Below are positions 37,434-47,566 of a DNA stretch of 64,000 nt, piece after piece (positions within the stretch are counted from its first letter, which is position 1; the number at the start of each line of letters is the position of its first letter). The notes beneath the pieces were generated by a model that was not told the DNA's origin, ran no database searches, and saw only the letters and a program-made list of their open reading frames with translations. The stretch comes from Rhynchospora pubera (Eukaryota; Streptophyta; Magnoliopsida; Poales; Cyperaceae), in contig CM051460.1 in NCBI GenBank assembly GCA_028095005.1, positions 149,105,461 to 149,169,460 on the forward strand. Reading direction: 5' to 3'. The position numbers were made by a program, and so were the translations under genes.

Positions 37434-40400
37434 CTATTTCTCAACCTCAATAATTATCTTACCAGTTGCATGCCCCTCCATGCTCTTGGCCCACGCCTCC
37501 GGTGCCTTGTCGAATGAGTGTACAGAATCAATTACTGGCTTCAGCTTCCCATCTTTAACCAAACCAACTAAGAATTCCAGATCCTTTGAGCCAATTTTTG
37601 GCAGAAAGGGCACCAATTGCTTCTTTGAGAAGGTGATTTTTTTCAATGCTGAAGTGACAATGCTTGAAAAACCAGGAGTTAGATCAATGACTTTTCCTTT
37701 TTCACTCAAGTTTTTCTCAAACACCGACCATGCAAACCCCACAGTGCAATGTACGACGGCATCATACTTCTTACCGCTTGGGCTTTTCAAGGTTTTTCCT
37801 TCAGGTGTTCTGTAATCCAGCACTTCATCAGCTCCCAAACTCTTAACCAAATCAATGTTGCGAGCACCACATGTGGCAGTCACATGTAGGCCACCCAACT
37901 TTGCCAGCTGGACTGCAAATTGGCCTACACCTCCAGAGGCGGCAGTTACAAGCGCATTAAATGGTTTCCCTGTCCCATCAAACTTGGTACCAACCGCTTC
38001 AAGTGCTTTAAATGCAGTTCCTGCTGCGATAGGTAAACTGGCAGCCTCGACTGCAGACACTTCAGGGGGTCGCTTAGCAGTTTGGCTTGTTGGAGCCACA
38101 GTGTACTCTGCTAGACCTCCTCCAGTCTGTTTGCATAATAATTTTGCTTGTTATATGCATTGTATGACAATGTTAATAACTATACTAAACCTGCCTCAGC
38201 CATAAGAGTCTTTGAAATAATAAAAGATATCCAGACCAAAAAAAAAAACAAAAAGGGAGTCCATACGTCTATGCAATAACACTTCAATACCAGAGAGCAC
38301 AAAACCCAGCCCAACAAACACTTGATAAATTTTTTAGTGAGCTAATTGGTATGAAAAACTGTTTCTTTCTGGAGTTTTCACAAAGCTATATTTGTTTCTG
38401 AAATTGTTTTGCTGCCTCATGCTGCTTTTGTGCTTGATTAGTGGTCTCTGATTAGAAAGAGTGCTGACAGACTTGTATATAGCTTCAATTTTTTAATATA
38501 TTTTTCCTTGGTTCCAGGTTTGTTGGTCTTTGGTCAGTCATTCGTGTTTAGATTTGAAACTTATAACTGATTGAAAAAGACAAAATGAATAATGGACGCC
38601 ATTCACCCAAAATAAGAATCAAAATATCTTTGGTAAGTTATGAGATAATCATGAGTGCTAGGTTAGGAGGTTCTTATGAGTCGATCAATTACAATACAGA
38701 ATCACTCAACGAAGAAGTTATGGCATCTAGATGAATTTGAAATAGTTATCGAATCTAGATGTCAATTACAGCCATCCCTTAATTGTTAGATATGAAACAA
38801 ATTGAAGTTCTGAACTGATTTGGTTAGGTTGTCTGAATAAGCTAGTCCAATATAGAAATTATGGCATTCGCATATAATCTTGATACATCACTAAATTATC
38901 ACATCCAAACCAATAGGTTAATTTGTCTCCGTCTAAGGTAATGTAAAAGTTGTCAATATAATCACTATCAACTGAACCCAACTACTGAAAAAATCGAAAT
39001 GTCACTATCTATTTGATTTGACATCTTTTAATAACACTTACCGTAAAATTAAGAAGAGAGACAATTTTGTCACCTTGTTTGAAATCATCCACACCTGCAC
39101 CAACACTGACTACTTCTCCTGCTACGTCAGACACTGTTATATTATTAAATGGACAAGAATTAGTCCAAGATATACTGAAAAATTCAATATGGTTCATAAA
39201 TTGAAAAATATGTATTATTTTTTGCCACATTTCCTTTTTATTTTCCTGCAAATTATAGACATAAGGAGCAATTAAACATATTTGATTCCAGAATCCAGAT
39301 AATTTAAACAATTTCCTTCGCCATAAAAAGGAAAAAAACAAATGAAGTAATATTATGTAAGTGCTTTATGCAGAACATAATTTCAGTTCTATATTAGTAA
39401 TGCATATTTTTATGCACCTGTTGTATGTTTCAATTTTTAGAGGAAATAAGAAAAGCCAAAACCTTTTGGTGGATATTTTACAAAGAATTATAAGTTGCAG
39501 TTCTAGCAAGAAGTTTCAATCAATAAAATTGATGAATTTACATAAGTTATTTAAATAACATACCAACATGTACTAATTTAGGAAGCTATTGTATTTCAAA
39601 ATCAAGATAAGGACCTAAATTATGCTAAAGTAACCCCTGAAGGACTCTGTTTAAAAACAGTAATCCGAATAACATTTCAAGCATATCATGATTTCAACAA
39701 CTAATGCTTGAATGAAGCAACAAAACTTACGTGGCACACAGGGAAATTTTGGCAAGAAAGGCCGCATTACGCCATTTTGTATTTTCCAATCCACAGGATT
39801 TATACTTACAGCTTCCACTTTAACTAAAATCTCCCCTTTCTTAGGTGCTGGCACTGGTATCTCAACTTTCTGCCATCAAACAAACAATTATCATCTCAAA
39901 AATCAACTTAAGATAAGAAATTTATCAAAGAAAGAGCACAATTTTGGGTCACAGAAATTCTTAACTGGGAAATAAGTTATCTCAGAAACAAAGTCAAATA
40001 ACCAATTTTAAGTCGACAACTTTGAGTATAAGAATGGATTTGGTTTCTCTTCTCGATATCTTACCTCTCTCTCAAAAGAAAAATAAATAAATAAGTCTAA
40101 TTTTGTCTCTGGAGATTTTTTTTTTTTTTGAAGAAAAATAGGGGTCAAGCCCCTATCTCATATTAGTCTCTGGAGATCTATTGCTCGTTTAATTAAAAAC
40201 AAATAATCCCGAGGAGAAAACAAAGATTTTCGTTAGAGAACCATGTCTAACAATTAAATTAACAAAGTACTGTAAGTAATGGATTAAAGACAACTTTTTT
40301 TTTTAAAACCATGTCTAACTTGGATCAAGTACTGTTCCAAGTCCCAACAAAGAACAACAATAAAAAATATTGCAACTTGTGTTGTCCACATGTAGAAATA

Positions 40401-40662
40401 CAGTTGAGTTTTTTATTAAACTGTTTTGTATCGTTATTCTTTTCGTAATGGAAAGTGGTGGGTTTATAACACTAATTTCAAAAAAAAAAAAAAAAAGAAC
40501 ATGTAAAAATAGAAACCCAACATTAGCTACTGCCTAGTTTTCTAAAAAATAGAAACCCAACATGATCCAATCAGCACAGTACTAGTAAGTAGTAACCTTG
40601 AGTGAAGCGGCGCCACCTCCGTACTTGTCGTAGCAGAAAGCTTGCATAGATTTCCCAGCCAT
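37434..40662 (-). CDS. ceQORH-like NAD(P)H-dependent quinone/enone oxidoreductase, copy B
   Basis: The protein is a zinc-independent medium-chain dehydrogenase/reductase of the zeta-crystallin type, closest to the plant chloroplast-envelope quinone oxidoreductase homolog. Family members use NADPH to reduce the C=C bond of reactive alpha,beta-unsaturated carbonyls; the known homolog reaches the inner envelope without a cleaved transit peptide. Four exons: 40662-40597, 39869-39731, 39133-39042, 38126-37434, giving 329 aa. Key features are the start MAGKSMQAFCYDKYGGGAA, SINPVDWKIQNG, DVAGEVVSVGAG, TGGGLAEYTVA, the dinucleotide-binding AASGGVG (161-167), CGARNIDLVKSLGADEVLDY and the C-terminal GHATGKIIIEVEK. 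No motif is missing and all junctions are GT-AG. It lacks the intron after TPEG that copies D and E have. The substrate cannot be told from sequence. Confidence 0.93.
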
Positions 40663-41073
40663 GGCAAAGCGGCGAAGAGGAAGCAGGGTTTAATGGTTTA
40701 AGGATATTTTTGTAAAACCGAAGGGTGAAGCGACAAAAAGGCGTCTTGGTTCAACGAAGGGATGGATACGATTATATTATAGGAACCAGATACTTGTAGA
40801 AGGAAATGGATGAAGCGTGACCGCTATCGTTTTCAAGTGTCAATCGCTGACGTGGACACGTAAAAGGGTGCCTGTGTGGAACCGGGAAGGAGACTCGCGA
40901 CTGTTTGTAGGCAGATCCATGTTGTGTTATCTTCTCGTTTCAGCGGTTCAGATGACATCCGCCGTTTATATTGACGGATGTTTGTTGATTTGTCAACTTT
41001 TAGCAATTTTTTTTTTTTACTTTTCTATGTCTTTATTATTTTATTATTACAAACAAAAGTAATAGCGGTTAGA
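40663..41073. promoter_or_regulatory. Copy B upstream region
   Basis: The first about 100 bp is GC-richer and leader-like. A block at about 40960-41035 (TATTGACGGATGTTTGTTG, TCAACTTTTAGCAA, ACTTTTCTA) is shared with the upstream region of copy C, where it is repeated several times. No defined promoter element can be assigned. Confidence 0.45.
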
Positions 41074-42306
41074 GATTGCTAGAATATATATGTAGCATGG
41101 ATAAATCTTATGCTACACGTTCGCTCTCAAATTTTAAATTTTAAGTTGCTGATTTAAATCGTTCAATCTCATCTTCATATTAAAATTTTATAGAAAACCG
41201 ATTTTATATTTTTTTTCAAATTTTTTTTTCTTTTTAAATATTTTAAAAATTTATAGATCTAATTAGTTTTGAATACTTCAATAATAATTTTTTAAAAATC
41301 CAATAAAATAATAAAAACATTAAAAAAACGTTATATTTAGTCTCCAATGAAATTTATATATAAAAAATACATTGATTAGTTTGGATTGATTAATTAAAAT
41401 TTTAAATTTGAACGTGTTACTACGCATAGCTATGTTGCACGGGTGTGGGTGCGGGTATCGTATCCAACACGATGCGGGTGCGGGGATACGTCATTTTTCG
41501 AAATACTAGGATACAGAAGCATATATATAATAATAAAATAATTGTATTATGTATTCAAATATTAATTTCTTTTACTATTTATATCTAAAAATTAAAAAAC
41601 TGTTGAGACTAAAATAAGCATCTCAAATAATTTACTAAGTGGTAGACTAGTCTGTCGTTTTATACTGTAGCTATGTTTTGACTTTTGACAATGAATTTGA
41701 AATCAAAATTAAATTAAATTTCAACACAAGGTGTACTCTCAACAGTAAATGTATGTCCAACTTTGTCTTTTAGTCTTGCACGTGATGGCCCAGAGTCAAG
41801 AAAATAATAACTTGTTTTCTTTTAGGGAAAAGAGACCAATGAACGTTGCACGCTTGCACAAAGCTGCTTCATCATTTACGAGACATCTATTTTTAAATAC
41901 TTCTTTTGGGGCCGTTTGGATCCTATGAGGATTTTGGGGAATTTCATCTTCCTACCATAAATTTATTATAAACAATCCAAACTCTTCACAAAATTACACA
42001 CTTCCCAATAAATTTATTCCTAGGAATTTCAACTTCCCCAACTTCCCCAAATTCCTAAGCAATCCAAACGGCCCCTTTAAGTTTTAAACGAATCCATTTG
42101 TAAAAAACGTATCCGCACGTATTTGAAGCGTATCTGAAGCGTATTTTGACCGAATCCGCCGGTCAAATATATTTAAAAATAGGATTCGCCACGTGGAGTT
42201 TTGGGTGCGTATCGCACGCGAATCGCACAAGAATCCGTATCGGATACGGGGTGCGGCATAATTTTGGAGTATCGGGGTAACCTAGACGCATAGTATTCTA
42301 GCAATC
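41074..42306. mobile_element. Compound repeat bounded by 13-bp inverted repeats
   Basis: A perfect inverted repeat, GATTGCTAGAATA (41074-41086) and TATTCTAGCAATC (42294-42306), bounds about 1.2 kb of AT-rich DNA. Inside are an inner foldback (about 41110-41430), a pair of GATACG/GGTGCGGG-rich blocks (about 41430-41510 and 42190-42280) and an inserted MITE at 41908-42075. It separates copy B's upstream region from the RAD50-intron-like block downstream of copy C. The class is unknown. Confidence 0.5.
41908..42075. mobile_element. MITE with GGGGCCGTTTGGAT ends
   Basis: 168 bp with terminal inverted repeats GGGGCCGTTTGGAT / ATCCAAACGGCCCC and interior foldback complementarity. The flanks allow a TTT duplication, suggestive of a PIF/Harbinger-type MITE. 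A homologous copy is at 43077-43232. Confidence 0.75.
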
Positions 42307-42308
42307 CT

Positions 42309-42366
42309 AGTATATAATTATGAATGACTGGGGTAAATTGGCTGTGCAGGATTGGTAGTGTCAAAA
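42309..42366 (+). repeat. RAD50 intron 5-like fragment downstream of copy C
   Basis: ATGAATGACTGGGGTAAATT and CAGGATTGGTAGTG match RAD50 intron 5 at 22580-22627 and the copy B flank at 37093-37140. The match begins directly after the inverted-repeat element ending at 42306. Confidence 0.75.
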
Positions 42367-42771
42367 ATAATTTAAGGTTTTAGATTTGTCTCGGAACTGT
42401 ACAGCTAAATCAGGATTTGAAGTATTTTGAACAAACACCATACCAGTTGAGAAGGAAAGACAACAAAATAAATAAATTATTGACTATTAAACGGAGAGAT
42501 TACTGAAATGTACAACATACATATCTTTCTTGACTATTAAACGACTTCTAGAAGAATATAAAACTCTAAAAGAGGCTTTTCAGGACTGTTATTGGCCCCT
42601 GCCCCTCTCCCTCTGTCAATAAAAGGAAGTTTAGCCTTTCTGTTAAGCGCAACAAAGAAATTCTAGGCCTATTGTAGCCTTGTTCTATTTCCTAAGGGGT
42701 CCAAACAGAAAAAACCAGTCAAGTGTAGATACAGTTTCAAGCTAAGTTTGCACCTAACTAGGAAATGAAAT

Positions 42772-42872
42772 CTTGTGGCGCGCGATATGGTGTAGCGTGC
42801 CACCTAGGCCGTCTGATCAAGATCCAATGGACAAGGGAGCTCCGTGCATGTAACCTATATTGATAGGCCCGT
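42772..42872 (-). repeat. Dispersed repeat, homologous to 53833-53985
   Basis: The reverse complement contains GGGCCTATCAATATAGGTTA and CATGCACGG, matching the element near 53918. The ends carry GCGCGC/GTGGCACGC-type motifs. It is probably a MITE, internally deleted relative to the other copy. Confidence 0.6.
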
Positions 42873-43076
42873 AAAAGCGAATCCGGATTGCCTAACTAGT
42901 ATCCCAGATTCCCAGTCAAGCGTATATACCCAAAGCCCAAAGAACTAGCAAATTTTTTTTAAAAAAAAGAGTTGAAAAAGGGCACAAATAAATAAAAAAG
43001 CGTATATACCTTTTAAGGTAAATCAAATAAATTATTTAGTGTGCCAGTATTTACTGGTTTAATCAAATGTTACTTA

Positions 43077-43232
43077 GGGCCGTTTGGATCAAGTGGGAAT
43101 TTGGGAAATTTCCTATTCCTAAATATAAATTTATTATAAACAATCTAAACTCTTCACAAAATCACACACTTTCCAATACTTTATGCCTAGGAATAGGAAA
43201 TTCCTCCTATTCCTAAGCGATATGAACGGCCC
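43077..43232. mobile_element. MITE, second GGGCCGTTTGGAT copy
   Basis: 156 bp with ends GGGCCGTTTGGATC and GATATGAACGGCCC. The shared interior with the copy at 41908-42075 includes AAATTTATTATAAACAAT and AAACTCTTCACAAAAT. It sits about 130 bp downstream of the copy C stop codon. Confidence 0.75.
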
Positions 43233-43364
43233 TTTATATATTTCTCATACCAAGCTCCATAGAATACAAGCAACTACAAGCACATTATACAAAACTGTTT
43301 AATTCTACCACAACATATTATAAATCAAACTGCCACACTATACATCCATAAGGCGAGAACTCTC

Positions 43365-45367
43365 CTATTTTGCAACCTCAATTATTATCTTACCAGTTGC
43401 ATGCCCCTCCATGCTTTTGGTCCAAGCCTCCGGTGCCTTGTTGAATGGGTGTATCGAATCGATTACTGGCTTCAGCTTACCATCTTTAACCAAACCAACC
43501 AAGAATTCCAGATCCTTTGAGCCAATTTTTGAGAAGAAGGGCACCAATTGCTTCTTTGAGAATGTGATTTTCTTCACTGCTGAAGTGATGAAGCTTGAAA
43601 TACCCGGAGTGAGATCAATGACTTTTCCTTTTTTACTCAAGTTTTTCTCAAAAACCGACCATGCAATCCCAGCAGTGCAATGTACAACAGCGTCATATTT
43701 CTTACCGCTTGGGCTTTTCAAGCTTTCTCCCTCAGGCGTCTTGTAATCGAGTACTTCATCAGCTCCCAAGCTCTTAACCAAATCAATGTTGCGGGCACCA
43801 CATGTGGCAGTCACATGTAGGCCGGCATGCTTTGCCAGCTGGACTGCGAATTGGCCAACACCTCCGGAGGCTGCGGTTATAAGCACATTAAGTGGTTTCC
43901 CAGTGCCGTCAAACTTGGAACCAACCTCTTCAAGTGCTTTAAAAGCAATTCCTGCCGCCATAGGTAAGCTGGCAGCCTCGATTGCAGACACTTCAGGGAG
44001 TCGCTTAGCCGTTTGGCTAGCCGGAGCCACTGTGTATTCTGCTAGACCTCCTCCAGTCTGTTTATTGCATAATAATTTTGCTTGTTATTCCGCATTGTGT
44101 GGCTATAATAATGAGTATAAATTTATTTTGGAACACTAAAACCTGACTGAGCCATAATAAGAGTGTCTTTGTCTTTATAAAAATAAGAGATGTACATATG
44201 GAACAAAAAAAACATAATGGAGCTTATAAAGCTAAGCAACAACACTTACCGTAAATGTAAGAAGCGAAACAATTTTGTCACCTGGCTTGAAATTATCGAC
44301 ACCTGCACCAACACTGACTACTTCACCGGCTACATCAGATACTGTTACATCAATATATATAATAATGAACCAGAATTAGTCAGGATATATTTGTTCACTT
44401 GAAAAATTCATCATTGTTAATTAGTTGGAAAATACAGATTATTTTTATGCCACATTTTTTTTATTATAATGGAAATACATAGAAATAATAAGAAGCAACA
44501 TAACTGGTTCTCAAATTCAGATATTTCAAGCAATTTCCTTCACACAATAAAGAAAAAAAGATCCTTTCAAAATTTGAGGAAATCAGAAAGCTAGAAATTT
44601 TTATGCACCTGCTGTACCTGTTTGTATCCTTCAAAAATTTGGGGAAATCAGAAAGCTAGAACTTTCTGGCAAGAGTAGATCAATATGCTACAAAGAATTA
44701 TTGGTTGAAGTTCTAGAAAGGAGTTTCCATTAAGAAAAATGATTAATCATCAGAAGTTTTTATATGCCAGGGCAACATCATTTCAAAATCAAAGTCAAGG
44801 ACCCAAATTATGCTAAATAAATAACGAAAAAAGATATCCCATTAAATTATAAGCAGATCATTTCATCAACAAGTATTGCTCGAAAGAAGCAACTAAACTT
44901 ACATGGCACACATGGAAATTTTGGAAGGAAAGGCCGCATTATGCCATTTTGGATTCTGCAATCCACAGGATTTACACTTACAGCTTCCACTTTAGCTAAA
45001 ATCTCTCCTTTCTTAGGTACAGGTACTGGTATCTCAACTTTCTGCAATCAAACAGATTATTGTCATTTCAACAACCAACTTAACCTACATTGTTGATCAA
45101 AGAAACAGCACAATTTTGTGTCACAAAATTATTTATTTATTTTTTTGAAAAAGGTGGGAGCGCCACAAACATTCAATTACTGGAAGATGAATTATCTCAT
45201 AAAAGGGAAATTATTCAGACTTTCAAATAACTAATTTTACAATTAAATAAATAAATAATAAATAGGTTTGTATTTTGCACAATAAACACAGTGCTACTAA
45301 CCTTGAGTGCAGCGGCACCACCACCGTACCTATCATAGCAGAAAGCTTGCATAGTTTTCGTAGACAT
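43365..45367 (-). CDS. ceQORH-like NAD(P)H-dependent quinone/enone oxidoreductase, copy C
   Basis: This is a close paralogue of copy B with identical exon sizes: 45367-45302, 45041-44903, 44341-44250, 44057-43365, giving 329 aa. The protein begins MSTKTMQAFCYDRYGGGAAA and keeps the dinucleotide motif AASGGVG, CGARNIDLVKSLGADEVLDY, SPSGKKYDAVVHC and GHATGKIIIEVAK. Differences from B are mostly conservative. Both share the unusual VPLSDVAGEV junction where copies D and E have TP(V/A)TD. It appears intact, with GT-AG junctions throughout. Its upstream region has a tandem expansion of a motif found once upstream of B, which could change expression. The family role is NADPH-dependent reduction of electrophilic unsaturated carbonyls or quinones; the exact substrate is unknown. 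Confidence 0.93.
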
Positions 45368-45440
45368 GACAAAGCGGCGAAGAGGAAGTAGGCTTTAAGG
45401 GTATTTTAGTTTGTCTGGCCATCCATCTTGTCTTGTCAGC

Positions 45441-45842
45441 TGTTAATATTGACGGATGTTTGTTGATTTATCAACTTTTTAGCAAGTTTGAATAGTTTAC
45501 TTTTCTACATAGCTTATCAACGTCTGTTCAGAAGGCAGCCGTTTATATTGACAGATTTTTGTTGATTTATCAACTTTTAGCAAGTTTGATTGCTTTACTT
45601 TTCTACGTAGTTTATATTTTACAATAAAAATAATTTAATTATAATCTAATTAATCAATTTGTAGCTACTTATTTTTTTTACTTTTCTACGTAGTTCATAT
45701 TTTATAAAAGAATATACTGATATAAGTAATTAAATAATAATGTAATTTATCAACTTTTAGCAAGTTTGATTATTTTACTTTCTCACAAAGTTTATATTTC
45801 ACAATAAGCGTATACTAATAAAAATAATTAAATAATAAAATT
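45441..45842 (+). repeat. Degenerate tandem repeat upstream of copy C
   Basis: Four or so diverged units of about 85-100 bp, each with TTGATTTATCAACTTTTAGC, ACTTTTCTACGTAGTTTATA-like and AATAATTAAATAATAA blocks (units near 45441, 45541, 45660 and 45743). A single related unit lies upstream of copy B at about 40960-41060. Confidence 0.7.
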
Positions 45843-45883
45843 AAACAATTTCTAGGGAGTTTGACTATTTTACATTAGAGTAA

Positions 45884-46263
45884 AATTTGGTGCCCCATTT
45901 TGATGTCACAAATACTACACTTTACTCATTAAATTTTATTTTAAAATTTAAACATCTAATCCAAACAATTGATCTTATTCACTTTAATGATGGACACATT
46001 ATAATAAATTTTTATAGTTTTCTGAGTTCATTTGATACTTAATATAACAGTAAAATGAATTTATTAGAATTAATCCATCATATATAGCTAATTAGATTTT
46101 TCTTTTTCGACTTCTTGATCAAGTATCAAATAAACATAAAAATTATAAAATTTTATGACAACACATCCGTTATTAAAATGAATAAAATCAATGGTTTAAA
46201 TAAGACATCTAATTTTTTAAAGTTTAAAATAAAATGTGGCACACTCCAAAATAAAGCTCCAAA
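45884..46263. repeat. AT-rich foldback element
   Basis: The left half (ATTTGGTGCCCCATTTTGAT, TTAAACATCTAATCCAAAC, TTTGATACTTAAT) is repeated in inverse orientation in the right half (ATCAAGTATCAAATAAACA, AAGACATCTAATT, AAAATAAAGCTCCAAA). It is probably a MITE of about 380 bp. Confidence 0.6.
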
Positions 46264-47566
46264 GCCCCACCCCTCACCACCCACCGCTTTTACTTTAACG
46301 TAGATTAAATTTTACAAAAAAATTGCTTATAAAAATAATTAAATAATAATATAACATTTTTATGGGCTAATACTGAAGAGTTCCAAATAGAAGTTTTCTA
46401 ACGAATAAAATCATTTTTTTCGACAAGAATTATGCTGTTCGCTTGAACTCGCATTCCTAACGCTTGCAAGGGAGCTAACTAATATTTGGGAAATTCTGTG
46501 ATGAGGATCAATTTTGAATCGGACTTTGATTACAACTGTTCATGAGTGCTAATGAATTAATCTTTTTTTGAAAATGAGTGGTTGAGATTAAAGTCTGAAT
46601 CAAAATTAGACCTCATGGGCCATGGCAGAATTTCCCTTAATATTTTCATCTTTTCTTTCCATTTTTATTGGAGCGGAAAATAATTTTATTTTCTCGCACT
46701 TCATTTGATGACTTCATCCTTTTTTTTTTTCCCATTTCTATTGGGGCAGAAAACAAATTGTTTTCTTGCACTTCGTTTTAACTTACACAACTATAGAGGA
46801 AATTCCATTTTTAATTGTTTTAAAGTTAAGTTTTTTTATTTAAGATTTCTAAATGACGAAATCAACTTGAAAATAAATTGAATTATTAAAATTCCGAAAT
46901 TACGTGGAATTAAAAAAAAACATAATACTTTTTTCATTTATTCTAACAAATACACCAATTTTGGGAAATTCCCTTTTTTATTTATTCTTTATGAACAACT
47001 ATATTGGAACACTTTACCGTATGTTGCACACGTCAAATTATCTGCTTAGAAAATTTGATCCTCTGAAATTTCTAAAATCGTAAAACAATAGATTTCCTCT
47101 CAATTTTAGGTATATATCCGTTGCCCGTTGGCTTTAAAAGAATGAATGCACTAATAATTAATGGTCTAAGACTAGTACTGTTTGCAACTTTGCATGCATA
47201 TGTTCATTTACTATTCAGCAATGGATGTAACGGGCCTAATGCTCCAGCAGGATTCATTGATGCAAGGCCCGGAAAAACAAATTGAGAGAAAAGTGTGTTT
47301 TATTTTTTTTTAAATATTTCAAATTGAGAGAAAAGCAATGTATCTTTGGATCAAAAAAAATCATTTAGACCTTCATATGTAACAACCTATAGCTAATTTC
47401 ACCAACATCGGAAAACTTCACAGATAACATAAAACTCAACTGCCAAGTGTTTTTGCTGATATAAACAAACCAAATGTTCTGATACTGAAGATTGAATCAA
47501 ACGAACATCACTTGCAAATACCGCATGGAATTAGAAGGTTGTTTTAAAAAATGTAACCTTAATAAA
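46264..47566. other. AT-rich spacer between copies C and D
   Basis: No gene or clear repeat boundary is seen. Short poly-A/T runs dominate. The last about 100 bp is the likely 3' UTR of copy D. Confidence 0.5.

Noticed and set aside
37480..38205. Plus-strand frames of 111 and 116 codons
   Set aside because: They are antisense shadows of the copy B catalytic exon; the same pattern occurs opposite copies A, C, D and E.
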